Assembly: GCA_021639925.1 (NCBI GenBank)
Contig: JAJXEL010000014.1
Span: 1 to 22,967, forward strand
Length of the DNA: 22,967 nucleotides
Direction of reading: 5' to 3'
From: Alphaproteobacteria bacterium
GTDB lineage: Bacteria > Pseudomonadota > Alphaproteobacteria > CAAGCB01 > CAG-977
In this document: one piece after another, positions 7,093 to 15,317 of the stretch
Layout of the letters: every line of letters starts with the position of its first letter
Numbering within the stretch: the stretch's first letter is position 1
Position numbers and translations under genes: made by a program
Notes under the pieces: generated by a model
Databases searched by the model: none
What the model saw: the letters and a program-made list of their open reading frames with translations, nothing else
What the model was told of the DNA's origin: nothing

Positions 7093-8994
7093 TTATGAAA
7101 GTTCAAACAACCCCGTATACAGCTGATAATACCGTTTTTTCAGCCGGATCAATTCGTCATGCGTTCCCGTTTCGATAATCCGGCCGTGTTCCAGAACAAT
7201 AATTTTATCAGCGTTGCGCACGGTTGACAGACGGTGCGCGATAACAAAAACCGTCCGGCCTTTCATCAGCGTGTTCATACCTTGTTCGATCAAATATTCC
7301 GTGCGCGTATCCACAGAGCTGGTCGCTTCGTCCAAAATCAGCACGGGCGGATTTGCCACCGCCGCGCGGGCAATCGCGATTAATTGCCGCTGTCCCTGGC
7401 TTAAATTCACGCCGTCAGCCGTCAAAACGGTATCGTAGCCCTGCGGCAAAGAAGAAATAAACGAATCCGCGTTGGCCAGCCGCGCGGCAGCGCGCACTTC
7501 TTCATCAGAAGCGTCCAGTCTGCCGTAACGAATGTTTTCCATAACCGTTCCCGTAAACAAATGCGTATACTGCATCACCATGGACAAAGAACGGCGCAGA
7601 TCGTCTTTTTTAATTTTATTGATGTTGATGCCGTCATAGCGGATTTTTCCGTCATGCAGGTCATAAAAACGATTAATCAGGTTCGTGATCGTTGTTTTTC
7701 CCGCCCCCGTCGATCCGACAAAGGCAATCTTCTGGCCGGCTTTGGCTTCCAAAGAAATATCGTTTAAAACAATTTTTTCAGGGCTGTATCCGAAAACGAC
7801 ATGATCGAAAACGACGTCTCCTTTCAGCGGCGTATAGCTCAGCGTTTGATCATGATGCGGGTGTTTCCAGGCCCATTGCCCCGTTCTGTACGGCACTTCG
7901 GCGATTGTGCCGTCTTTGGCTATTTCCGCGTTCACCAAAGTAACATAGCCGTAATCCGTTTCTTCGGGTTCGTCCAAAAATCTAAAAATTCTTTCCGCAC
8001 CGGCCAAAGCTGACAAAATCAGGTTCAGCTGCATGGAAATCTGGGAAACCGGCATTGAAAAATTGCGGGTATATTGCAAAAAAGCGGCGATTGTTCCCAA
8101 ATCCATGCGCCCCGCGGCGGCCAGGTATCCTCCGAACATAGAAGTCATGGCAAACAATAAATAAGACAAATTGCCGATCACGGGCATTAAAATATTGGCG
8201 CAAGTGTTCGCGTTGGAAGCCTGATAAAACAGATTTTCATTATGCCGGCCGAAATCTTGTTTGATTTTTTCTTCGCGCGAAAAAACCTTAACCACTTTTA
8301 CGCCTTCGGCCATTTCTTCAATATAGCCGTTCACCTGACTCAGCGCCTGCTGCTGCTTTGAAAAATAACGCGCACTTTTGGCCGCGATTTGTTTAATCGT
8401 CACCAGCATTATAATTAAAACGGCAACGACCAGAACGGTCAGCAAAGGGCTGAGCAAAATCATCATAACAAAAATGCTGACGACCGTTGTCAAAGACAAC
8501 AGCATATGCGGCAGACTCATCGAAATCATTTCGCGCAGCGTATCGGTATCGTTTGTATACAGGCTCATTAATTCGCCGTGCGTATGCGTATCAAAAAACC
8601 TGACCGGCAGTTTTTGCATATGCATAAACATATCAATGCGGATTTGGCGCATCGTGCCGGTTACGACATTCAACATCAGTCTGTTGAACAAATAAGTACA
8701 AAACACGCCGGTTCCCGCTATCAGAATCATGACAAAAACAAGCTGTTTAAATCCTGACAGATCCGGATTTTCCTGCCCGATCAAAGGCACAATAAACTGA
8801 TTAACCGCCGGTTTCAGCAGGTACGTGACCGCAACCCCGGACAAACCGGAACCAAAGACGGCCAAAACAACAAAAACCAGTTGAAATTTATAAGGCAGCA
8901 TATACCTTAAAATTCTTAGAAACGTTTTAAAAGGAGAAGCCGCCCTTTCCATTTTCCGGCCTGCCGGACGCGGCTGAATCGCTGTTTTTGCCAT
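7093..8994 (-). CDS. ABC exporter subunit B (fused membrane and ATPase domains; intact catalytic site)
   Basis: This 633-residue half-transporter has a six-helix membrane domain (about 35-330) and an ATPase domain (about 395-633). Seen: Walker A G-S-T-G-A-G-K-T-T (427-435), Q-loop Q475, Walker B with D555 and catalytic E556, and H-loop H587. Its signature reads L-S-Q-G-Q (531-535) instead of L-S-G-G-Q. Between the domains lies an extra ~50-residue segment (about 341-390, including T-G-Q-W-A-W-K-H-P-H) that I recall from Firmicutes members of this group. Its ATG overlaps the stop of the partner gene by one base (TAATG). Together they should form a heterodimeric lipid, peptide or drug exporter. 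The substrate is unknown. Confidence 0.9.
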   Translation of the reverse strand: MAKTAIQPRPAGRKMERAASPFKTFLRILRYMLPYKFQLVFVVLAVFGSGLSGVAVTYLLKPAVNQFIVPLIGQENPDLSGFKQLVFVMILIAGTGVFCTYLFNRLMLNVVTGTMRQIRIDMFMHMQKLPVRFFDTHTHGELMSLYTNDTDTLREMISMSLPHMLLSLTTVVSIFVMMILLSPLLTVLVVAVLIIMLVTIKQIAAKSARYFSKQQQALSQVNGYIEEMAEGVKVVKVFSREEKIKQDFGRHNENLFYQASNANTCANILMPVIGNLSYLLFAMTSMFGGYLAAAGRMDLGTIAAFLQYTRNFSMPVSQISMQLNLILSALAGAERIFRFLDEPEETDYGYVTLVNAEIAKDGTIAEVPYRTGQWAWKHPHHDQTLSYTPLKGDVVFDHVVFGYSPEKIVLNDISLEAKAGQKIAFVGSTGAGKTTITNLINRFYDLHDGKIRYDGININKIKKDDLRRSLSMVMQYTHLFTGTVMENIRYGRLDASDEEVRAAARLANADSFISSLPQGYDTVLTADGVNLSQGQRQLIAIARAAVANPPVLILDEATSSVDTRTEYLIEQGMNTLMKGRTVFVIAHRLSTVRNADKIIVLEHGRIIETGTHDELIRLKKRYYQLYTGLFELS

Positions 8995-10718
8995 TATGCC
9001 GCCCCTTTTTGCTGGGAAATGAAAACATCGCGGTAAATCGCGTTTGTCCGCATTAATTCGTCATGCGTCCCGATCGCGCTGACCCTGCCGTTGTCCAGAA
9101 CAATAATCTTGTCCGCGTCCATTACCGAAGAAATACGCTGGGCAATAATGATTTTAGTCGTTTCTTTCAGCTGGTCTTTAAATGCCTGTCTGATTTTTTT
9201 ATCCGTCGCCGTATCTACGGCGCTGGTTGAATCGTCCAAAATCAGAATTTTCGGTTTTTTCAATAATGCCCGCGCAATGCACAATCTTTGTTTCTGCCCG
9301 CCGGAAACATTAACGCCACCCTGTCCCATAAAAGTTTTATAGCCGTCGGGAAAAGACGAAACAAAACCGTCTGCCTGCGCGGCCCGCGCCGCCGCGCGGA
9401 TTTCTTCTTCGCCGGCGTTTTCGTCGCCCCAGCGCAGATTTTCTTCAATCGTTCCCGAAAACAGCAAATTATTCTGCAAAACCATCGCAACGGCGGAACG
9501 CAGAACAGGCAGATGATATTCCCGCACATCGTGCCCGCCGACCAGCACCCGGCCGGAAAAAACGTCATACAAACGGGGAATCAGCTGAACCAAAGTCGTT
9601 TTCGACGATCCCGTTGCCCCGATAATACCGACCGTTTCCCCTGACCTGACTGCAAAAGAAATATCTTTCAAAGTCAGATTATCCGCCCGTTTTGAATAAC
9701 TGAAAGAAACGTTTTCAAACACGACGGACCCGTCGGCCGGTTCCAGCCCGTCCCTGCCCGTATCGGCAATATCGGGAATTTCATTTAACACTTCGCACAG
9801 CCGGCGCACGGAAGCCTGAGAAATAACAATTCCGATAAAAACGAACGAAATCATCATCAGCGACATTAAAATCATGCCGATATAGGTTAAAAAACCGAAC
9901 AGTTCGCCCGTCTGCATTTTGCCCCGGATAATAAAATTCCCGCCGAACCAGACAATCGCGATCAAACAAGCCTGCATGGAAAAATTCATCAAAGGCATAT
10001 TGAAAATAACCAGCTTTTCCGCTTTTTTCTGAGCGTCGCGCAAATCCGTCGCAACGTCGTTAAATTTTTTATTTTCAAATTTTTCGCGCACAAAAGCCTT
10101 AACGACTCTGATCGCGATCAGTACTTCCTGCAAAGAAGAATTCATCGCGTCATATTTAGCGAACATTTTTAAAAAATGTTTATGAGCCAGCGTTGACATT
10201 ACCCCCAGCGAAATTCCCAGGAAAGGAATCGCCACCAGAAAAACCATTGATAAATCGGCATTGATCCGCACCGCCATCAGCGTCGCGCAGACCAGCATAA
10301 CCGGTGAACGCACCAAAGCGCGGATCGTCATCATAAACGCGTTTTGAACAAACGTTATGTCCGTCGTTAACCGCGTTATCAAAGACGCCGTTGAAAACCG
10401 GTCCGTATTTGAAAAAGAAAAGTCCTGAATTTTTCCGAATACCGCTTTTCTGATTTCCATAGCAAACCCGGCGGCGGCCACGGCGGCCAAACGGGCGGCA
10501 GCCGCGCCGCAGGCCAAAGAAACAACCGCCGCCGCAATCATTAACAATCCCGTTTCCACAATAAAGGGAACATTTTTCTGCGCAATGCCGGTATCAATAA
10601 TCCGCGCCATTAAAAAGGGGATATAAATTTCCAAAGCGACTTCCCCGATAACTGCCAGCGGAGCCAAAATCGCCTGTTTTTTAAATTTCCCCAGATAAGA
10701 CAGCAGCCTAAAATACAT
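8994..10718 (-). CDS. ABC exporter subunit A (fused membrane and ATPase domains; degenerate catalytic site)
   Basis: This 574-residue partner of the downstream exporter subunit has a membrane domain at about 15-310 and an ATPase domain at about 330-574. Walker A is G-A-T-G-S-S-K-T-T (367-375) and the signature V-S-G-G-Q (471-475) is intact. The Walker B region reads L-I-L-D495-D496, with aspartate replacing the catalytic glutamate, and the H-loop histidine is glutamine (Q527). These are hallmarks of the degenerate nucleotide site in heterodimeric exporters such as TM287/288 and BmrCD. AAGGGAAAA precedes the ATG. It is first in a two-gene operon, and TAA/ATG overlap implies coupled, equal synthesis of the two subunits. 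Confidence 0.9.
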   Translation of the reverse strand: MYFRLLSYLGKFKKQAILAPLAVIGEVALEIYIPFLMARIIDTGIAQKNVPFIVETGLLMIAAAVVSLACGAAAARLAAVAAAGFAMEIRKAVFGKIQDFSFSNTDRFSTASLITRLTTDITFVQNAFMMTIRALVRSPVMLVCATLMAVRINADLSMVFLVAIPFLGISLGVMSTLAHKHFLKMFAKYDAMNSSLQEVLIAIRVVKAFVREKFENKKFNDVATDLRDAQKKAEKLVIFNMPLMNFSMQACLIAIVWFGGNFIIRGKMQTGELFGFLTYIGMILMSLMMISFVFIGIVISQASVRRLCEVLNEIPDIADTGRDGLEPADGSVVFENVSFSYSKRADNLTLKDISFAVRSGETVGIIGATGSSKTTLVQLIPRLYDVFSGRVLVGGHDVREYHLPVLRSAVAMVLQNNLLFSGTIEENLRWGDENAGEEEIRAAARAAQADGFVSSFPDGYKTFMGQGGVNVSGGQKQRLCIARALLKKPKILILDDSTSAVDTATDKKIRQAFKDQLKETTKIIIAQRISSVMDADKIIVLDNGRVSAIGTHDELMRTNAIYRDVFISQQKGAA

Positions 10719-10740
10719 TATTTTCCCTTGTTTTTTTCTT

Positions 10741-10769
10741 ATTTAACCGCCGAATATAAAACCGCGCAA
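10741..10769 (-). promoter_or_regulatory. Candidate promoter of the ABC exporter operon
   Basis: On the minus strand, TTGCGC (10769-10764) and TTAAAT (10746-10741) are 17 bp apart, ending 22 nt before the ATG of subunit A. Confidence 0.3.
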
Positions 10770-10812
10770 GCAAAAATAACGAAATCCTTCTTTTGTTTTT
10801 TATAAAGAAGTC

Positions 10813-10818
10813 TATAAT
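10813..10818 (+). promoter_or_regulatory. Candidate -10 element of the flavin-reductase-like gene
   Basis: A consensus TATAAT lies 30 nt before the ATG at 10849. The -35 region is T-rich but has no good TTGACA match at 16-18 bp. Confidence 0.4.
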
Positions 10819-10848
10819 CCCCCCTTGAATTTAAAACAGGAGATCAAA

Positions 10849-11607
10849 ATGACAAAAACGTCATGGAAAGCCGGCACAATGCTTTATCCGCTGCCGCCCG
10901 TCATGGTCAGCTGCGGCACAATAGAAAAGCCGAATGTTTTCACCGTTGCCTGGACAGGCATTATCAATTCGGAACCGGCAATGACTTATATTTCCGTGCG
11001 TCCGTCGCGGTATTCTTACGACCTGATCAAACAAAGCGGAGAATTTGTCATTAACCTGACGACGGCCAAAATGTTAAAGGCTGCCGATTTTTGCGGCGTC
11101 AAATCCGGAAAAGACACAGATAAATTCGCGCAGACAGGGTTAACTGCCGCGGTTTGCGAAAAAGTCAAAGCGCCCATGATCGAACAAAGCCCGGTCAGTC
11201 TGGAATGCCGCGTTACCGAAATCAAGCCGCTGGGATCGCACGATATGTTTTTGGCCGAAATCGTCGCCGTCAATGTTGACGATGAATTTTTAGATGCAAA
11301 CGGTCTGTTCCAATTGGAAAAAAGCGGATTAATCGCTTTTTGCCACGGCGGTTATTATGCTTTGGGCGGAAAAATCGGCACGTTCGGTTTTTCGGTTGCC
11401 AAAAAGAAATCCCGTAAACGGAGAATTACCGAAATCAAGCATGAACGCCGCGCTTTGAAAAAGCAGAAACAAAAAGAAACCGCGGTTTTAAAAGAAAAAC
11501 CGAAAACAGAAAAAACCAAAAAAAGCTTTTCCCCCGACCGCCGGAACCGGCCGGCCGGAAAAACAAAAAATGACCGCAGACCATTTAACAATAAAAAAGC
11601 TCCGTAA
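10849..11607 (+). CDS. Flavin reductase / FMN-binding split-barrel protein with basic C-terminal tail
   Basis: Residues 1-183 of 252 resemble the flavin reductase-like FMN-binding family: P-V-M-V-S-C-G, V-A-W-T-G-I-I-N near 33-40, S-V-R-P-S-R-Y-S near 49-56, and G-E-F-V-I-N-L near 64-70. Such proteins reduce or bind flavins, often in anaerobes with unknown partners. Residues ~184-252 form a Lys/Arg-rich, probably disordered tail that the family normally lacks; it may bind nucleic acid, but that is inference. A CAGGAG site 7 nt upstream supports the ATG at 10849 over an in-frame TTG at 10825. The stop codon sits in the loop of the terminator that ends the gene. Confidence 0.82.
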   Translation: MTKTSWKAGTMLYPLPPVMVSCGTIEKPNVFTVAWTGIINSEPAMTYISVRPSRYSYDLIKQSGEFVINLTTAKMLKAADFCGVKSGKDTDKFAQTGLTAAVCEKVKAPMIEQSPVSLECRVTEIKPLGSHDMFLAEIVAVNVDDEFLDANGLFQLEKSGLIAFCHGGYYALGGKIGTFGFSVAKKKSRKRRITEIKHERRALKKQKQKETAVLKEKPKTEKTKKSFSPDRRNRPAGKTKNDRRPFNNKKAP

Positions 11608-11620
11608 CCGGAGCTTTTTT
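11593..11620. terminator. Bidirectional terminator between the flavin-reductase-like gene and plsC
   Basis: A perfect 12-bp stem, AAAAAAGCTCCG (11593-11604) with CGGAGCTTTTTT (11609-11620), encloses a TAAC loop. The A- and T-rich ends let it work on both strands. The stop codon of the plus-strand gene (11605-11607) lies in the loop, and plsC stops 3 nt beyond. Confidence 0.85.
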
Positions 11621-11623
11621 TAT

Positions 11624-12334
11624 TTATTCGGGTTTTATTTTTTTACACGCGTCTTCGATCCGGTTTTGCAATTCGGCAATAAACGCGCGTTTATCCAACC
11701 CTTGCGGCATTGGCGGCAAAAATTCGACAATAATTGTGCCGGGTTCTTTCATAAACGCTTTTTTCCGCCAGAAATATCCGGAATTCAGCGCCGTCGGAAT
11801 AACGGGAACGCCGCATTTTTCATACAACAGCCCGACGCCCGGATTATAATGTGTCGTCGCGCCCGGCGCCGTCCGGGTGCCTTCGGGGAATATAATGACC
11901 GGGCGGTTTTCCTTTAACCTTTTTTCGCTGCCCTGCAAAATAGAACGCATCGCCTTTGTTCCCGACGACCGGTCGATCGCCACGCACCCCGTCAGCAGCA
12001 AATTCCAGCCGAACAAAGGAATATATAACAGCTCTTTTTTCAGAATATAGGCCGGCGACGGCAGTATGGCGTGAAAAGCTATCGTTTCCAGCGCCGACTG
12101 ATGTTTAGAAGCGACAATATAGCGCCCGTCGGCCGGCAGATTTTCCCGTCCCCGGACTTCGCATTTAATCCCGGCCAGCCAGCGCAGTCCGAACAGCAGC
12201 GATTTTCCCCACAGTCTGGCGTTAAAGCTGCGCACCTGCCGGGGCAGTATTCCCGCCAGCAGCCCGGTCAGGCAAAAAAACAGTGTTGTCAGGATATAGT
12301 AAATATTAAACAAAAGCGATCGGATCAGTTTCAT
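11624..12334 (-). CDS. plsC: 1-acyl-sn-glycerol-3-phosphate acyltransferase
   Basis: This 236-residue inner-membrane enzyme acylates lysophosphatidate to phosphatidate, the precursor of membrane phospholipids. A hydrophobic N-terminal helix (about 8-30) precedes the acyltransferase domain. The first motif reads S-K-H78-Q-S-A-L-E83, i.e. H-x4-E rather than the textbook H-x4-D; I recall similar K-H-Q-S-x-x-E-T versions in some proteobacterial PlsC proteins. The F-P-E-G-T-R motif is at 149-154 and a basic A-I-D-R-S segment at 119-123. It is the last gene of the ftsEX operon and overlaps ydcF by 4 nt (ATGA). Confidence 0.88.
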   Translation of the reverse strand: MKLIRSLLFNIYYILTTLFFCLTGLLAGILPRQVRSFNARLWGKSLLFGLRWLAGIKCEVRGRENLPADGRYIVASKHQSALETIAFHAILPSPAYILKKELLYIPLFGWNLLLTGCVAIDRSSGTKAMRSILQGSEKRLKENRPVIIFPEGTRTAPGATTHYNPGVGLLYEKCGVPVIPTALNSGYFWRKKAFMKEPGTIIVEFLPPMPQGLDKRAFIAELQNRIEDACKKIKPE

Positions 12335-12948
12335 TTCGAACCTGCTGTTTCAATGTTAAAGGAAGTCGTTGAAAAAGGCAGAACATGGCTGAGGACAACG
12401 ACAAGAAATTTCATATATTCCGACGTGATCAAAGCAAACGTTCCCGGCCATTTCCACCATTCGTTATGTTTGACGGTCTGCGGGAAAACGGGGTGAGGAA
12501 TGATAACCGCATCAGGCATCACATCTTTAAATTCAGACAGGCTGCGCGGCATATGATAAGACGCCGTAACCAGCCGCAGTGATTGAAAACCGTTTCTGTC
12601 CAGCCAGGCTTTGCTTTCCAAAGCATTTTCACGCGTATTGCACGCGACATGTCCCAAAGTAATCTTATCCCCCAGTTCTTCGGGCAGTTCATCAATCGTT
12701 TCGGCCAGCAAAATCCAGTCGACTTTTTCATTAACGCCGGAAATCAGCAATTTTTCCGCTTTTCCCTGTTTCAGCAGATCAACCGCCGCGGCAACGCGTT
12801 CGGTTCCCCCGGTCAATACGACAATCGCGTCGGTGGTTGTGCCGGTATCTTCCGGCCCCCGGTTCACCAAAGAAGCAAACCAAAACAATCCGCCCGTCCA
12901 GGCGGCGAATAAAATAAACAGGGCCGGCAACACTTTTTTGCGTATCAT
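12331..12948 (-). CDS. YdcF/SanA/ElyC family protein (DUF218)
   Basis: This 206-residue protein has one N-terminal membrane segment (about 5-27) and a DUF218 domain. Seen: D-A-I-V-V-L-T-G-G at 40-48, the L-L-I-S-G segment, the N-T-x-E-N-A motif, and V-T-A-S-Y-H-M-P-R-S. Family members such as ElyC and SanA affect cell-envelope integrity, but the chemistry is unproven. The ATG at 12948 is chosen because it overlaps the ftsX stop by 4 nt (ATGA) and places the membrane segment at the N-terminus. The frame extends further upstream to 13041, which would lie wholly inside ftsX. Confidence 0.83.
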   Translation of the reverse strand: MIRKKVLPALFILFAAWTGGLFWFASLVNRGPEDTGTTTDAIVVLTGGTERVAAAVDLLKQGKAEKLLISGVNEKVDWILLAETIDELPEELGDKITLGHVACNTRENALESKAWLDRNGFQSLRLVTASYHMPRSLSEFKDVMPDAVIIPHPVFPQTVKHNEWWKWPGTFALITSEYMKFLVVVLSHVLPFSTTSFNIETAGSK

Positions 12949-13841
12949 AACATTCGCCTGAGAGTTCTTTGCACCGTCCAATAGGCCGTCAGCGTTGATA
13001 AAACAACCGCCAGAACAGGCACAAGGCATAACAAGACCCATGACGCCGTGTCAAATCTGGCTTCCGAAAGCAGGCCGCCCTGGATTTCGCCGGCCAGGGA
13101 AGACAATAAAAATAAAATCGGCAGAACGCCCAAAAATCCGGCCGCCGCCCCAATACTTGCCAGCAAAGCCGTCCTTTTGGCGTATTGTTTGGAAATATAG
13201 CCGTCATGCGCGCCCGTCTGATGCAACAATTCGATCACCGGTTTATGAACGGCCAACGAAGAACATGTCACATAAATAACAATAACGGACGTTGTGGCTA
13301 TGACCAGACTCAGCAAAGCCGACGCCAGCAGATCCAGCGTCCGTACCAGCCGGATTAACTTGCCCAGCCATAACTTATGCACGTCCAGCGAAGCGTTCGG
13401 CGTGTTTTTATTTAATAATGCTTTTAACATATCCAGATCGACTTCCGCCCCGGGAATCAGCCGCACGTCGATTAAATGCGGCATCGGCAGGTCGTCCAGT
13501 AAAAAAGTATCCCCTAACCATGGTCTTAACAGGTCTTTCATCTGACTGTCCGTTAAAACGTTGGCCGACGCCACTCCGGCCGTTTTGCGCAGAATATCCA
13601 AAACGTCCTGCGTTTCCTGCTGCGTTTTTTTCTTGTTGACCCGTCCGTTTTCTTCAATCGGAATGACCTGAACCGTCAAAGACCCGGAAATAGACCGGCT
13701 CCAGCGCGACAGCATCGAATTTAAAGACAACGTCCCCGCCGTCGTCAACCCCGCAAAAAACACCATCAGCATCACCATCCACGGCAAAAACCACCCGGAC
13801 GTATCGCTGGCAAACGGCAGATCGCTGGTACGTCTAAACAC
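12945..13841 (-). CDS. ftsX: Cell division protein FtsX
   Basis: FtsX is the membrane half of the FtsEX complex, which links cytokinesis to septal peptidoglycan hydrolysis. The 298-residue protein has the FtsX layout: a cytoplasmic N-terminus, a first membrane helix (about 19-40), a periplasmic loop with the S-G-S-L-T-V-Q-V-I-P strand (about 52-61), and three C-terminal helices (about 160-190, 223-247 and 265-288). It overlaps ftsE by 8 nt and ydcF by 4 nt, so translation of the operon is probably coupled. Confidence 0.92.
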   Translation of the reverse strand: MFRRTSDLPFASDTSGWFLPWMVMLMVFFAGLTTAGTLSLNSMLSRWSRSISGSLTVQVIPIEENGRVNKKKTQQETQDVLDILRKTAGVASANVLTDSQMKDLLRPWLGDTFLLDDLPMPHLIDVRLIPGAEVDLDMLKALLNKNTPNASLDVHKLWLGKLIRLVRTLDLLASALLSLVIATTSVIVIYVTCSSLAVHKPVIELLHQTGAHDGYISKQYAKRTALLASIGAAAGFLGVLPILFLLSSLAGEIQGGLLSEARFDTASWVLLCLVPVLAVVLSTLTAYWTVQRTLRRML

Positions 13842-14559
13842 GCGGCGCCTCCGTTCTTAAATAAGGCTGATCCGGCGAATAACCGACCGGATAAACCGTC
13901 AGACGACCGTTTGTCAGATGCATGCGCGGATAAGGAAAAGCCCTGATCAATCCTTCGTTATGCGTCGCAATCACAACCGTCGTGCCGCGCCGGTTCAGTT
14001 CCACAAACAAACGCATCAGCCGCGCTGCGGATTTGTCGTCCATATTTCCCGTCGGTTCGTCGGCCAATAAAATATGAGGCCGGTTAATCACCGCGCGCGC
14101 GATCGCGACGCTTTGTTTCTGCCCGCCGGACAACGTCGGCGGTTTGGCGTTCAAATGCGCCCCCAGTCCGACCCACATTAACAATTCGGCGACACGTTTT
14201 TGAATTTCGTCTTCGTCATAGCCGGCAACGCGCAAAGGCAAAGCGACATTATCGACGGCGGACAAATGGTCCAGCAACCGGAAATCCTGAAAAACGACGC
14301 CGATTTTCCGCCTGATTTCCGGCAGATCGTCCCGGCTGATGCTGCGCACCGCTTTGCCGAACAGCTTGACATGGCCGCGCGTCGGGCTTTGCGCCAGATA
14401 CAACAGGCTGAGCAAAGACGTTTTTCCCGCGCCGCTTTCCCCCGTCAGGAAATAAAAAGACCCTGCGGGCAAAGCAAATGAAATATCTTTCAACACTTCG
14501 GCGCCCTGCCCGTAACGCAGGCCGACAGCGTCAAATTCTATGACATGCGGTACCGCCAC
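13834..14559 (-). CDS. ftsE: Cell division ATP-binding protein FtsE
   Basis: This 241-residue ABC ATPase partners FtsX at the division site. Seen: Walker A G-E-S-G-A-G-K-T (40-47), the Q-loop segment V-F-Q-D-F-R-L-L (89-96), signature L-S-G-G-Q (143-147), Walker B I-L-L-A-D-E (163-168), and H-loop H200. The R-L-L-D-H-L segment after the Q-loop is typical of FtsE. The start is a GTG at 14559, supported by GGGAG 6 nt upstream; no ATG lies in a better place. It is first in the operon and divergent from the zinc-ribbon gene. Confidence 0.94.
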   Translation of the reverse strand: MAVPHVIEFDAVGLRYGQGAEVLKDISFALPAGSFYFLTGESGAGKTSLLSLLYLAQSPTRGHVKLFGKAVRSISRDDLPEIRRKIGVVFQDFRLLDHLSAVDNVALPLRVAGYDEDEIQKRVAELLMWVGLGAHLNAKPPTLSGGQKQSVAIARAVINRPHILLADEPTGNMDDKSAARLMRLFVELNRRGTTVVIATHNEGLIRAFPYPRMHLTNGRLTVYPVGYSPDQPYLRTEAPRV

Positions 14560-14587
14560 TGATTTCTCCCGTTGTTGTGACAGCTGT

Positions 14588-14616
14588 ATTTAAACACATC
14601 TGAAAAAATAAGTTAA
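14588..14616 (-). promoter_or_regulatory. Candidate ftsE operon promoter
   Basis: On the minus strand, TTAACT (14616-14611) and TTAAAT (14593-14588) are 17 bp apart. Its -35 overlaps that of the divergent zinc-ribbon gene promoter. Confidence 0.4.
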
Positions 14617-14641
14617 CATTTTATACGTAAATCTGCATAAT
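14613..14641 (+). promoter_or_regulatory. Candidate promoter of the zinc-ribbon gene
   Basis: TTAACA (14613-14618) and CATAAT (14636-14641) are 17 bp apart, putting the transcript start near 14648, about 22 nt before the ATG. Confidence 0.45.
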
Positions 14642-14669
14642 ACTATATTAAATTTTACGGGAAACAAAA

Positions 14670-15317
14670 ATGCTGATCACCTGTCCGCAATGTCTGACAA
14701 ACTATGACGTCCCTTCGGTTTTGGAAGAAACCGGACAAAAGGTAAAATGCGTTAAATGCGGCTGTGTGTGGGAAATAGACGACGGCGCCGTCGAACCCGA
14801 GGCAGAGGATCTGCCCGGTTTTGCCGACGATACGATTGATTTTAATCCCGCGCCGGCGTCCGAAACCGGTGAATCCGACATTCCCATGCCGGTGTTTCAG
14901 GATTTTTTCAAACCGCAGGAAAAAAAGGAACCGGCTTTTTTAAAATGGATCCGGCCGTTATATTTCGTCAGCCTGTTCTGCATCGCCGCTTCGATTTATC
15001 TGTTTTTTTTCCGTTCGCCCGTCCGCGCACCGGTAACGCTGCAAACTTTGGCTTATGAATCCGTTCAGGAAGAATACAAGACCTATCTGGTGCTGCATGC
15101 CGCGGCTTTTAACAATACGGACAGGGAAATCGTTCCGGAAACTTTCAGCGTACGCTTTTCCGACGAAGACGGCCGTCTGTTGACGACAACCGCCGTCGCA
15201 TCGCCCGTTCCGGTTCTGCCGGCCCGCGGCATGGAAAAAATAGATCTGAAAATCGAACGCCCGCCATCGCAGACGGCCCGGGCCGCCGTTACCCTGACAA
15301 AATTCAAAATGCGTTAA
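14670..15317 (+). CDS. MJ0042-type zinc-ribbon membrane protein (DUF3426-like)
   Basis: This 215-residue protein starts with a zinc ribbon (C5, C8, C27, C30; M-L-I-T-C-P-Q-C...V-K-C-V-K-C) of the MJ0042 type. An acidic linker (about 37-85), one membrane helix (about 96-114) and a C-terminal extracytoplasmic beta-rich domain similar to DUF3426 follow. The same gene often stands divergent from ftsE in alphaproteobacteria, suggesting an envelope or division-linked role, but its function is unknown. The ribosome-binding site is weak (ACGGGAAA). The last four bases overlap the end of the convergent lysA gene. Confidence 0.83.
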   Translation: MLITCPQCLTNYDVPSVLEETGQKVKCVKCGCVWEIDDGAVEPEAEDLPGFADDTIDFNPAPASETGESDIPMPVFQDFFKPQEKKEPAFLKWIRPLYFVSLFCIAASIYLFFFRSPVRAPVTLQTLAYESVQEEYKTYLVLHAAAFNNTDREIVPETFSVRFSDEDGRLLTTTAVASPVPVLPARGMEKIDLKIERPPSQTARAAVTLTKFKMR

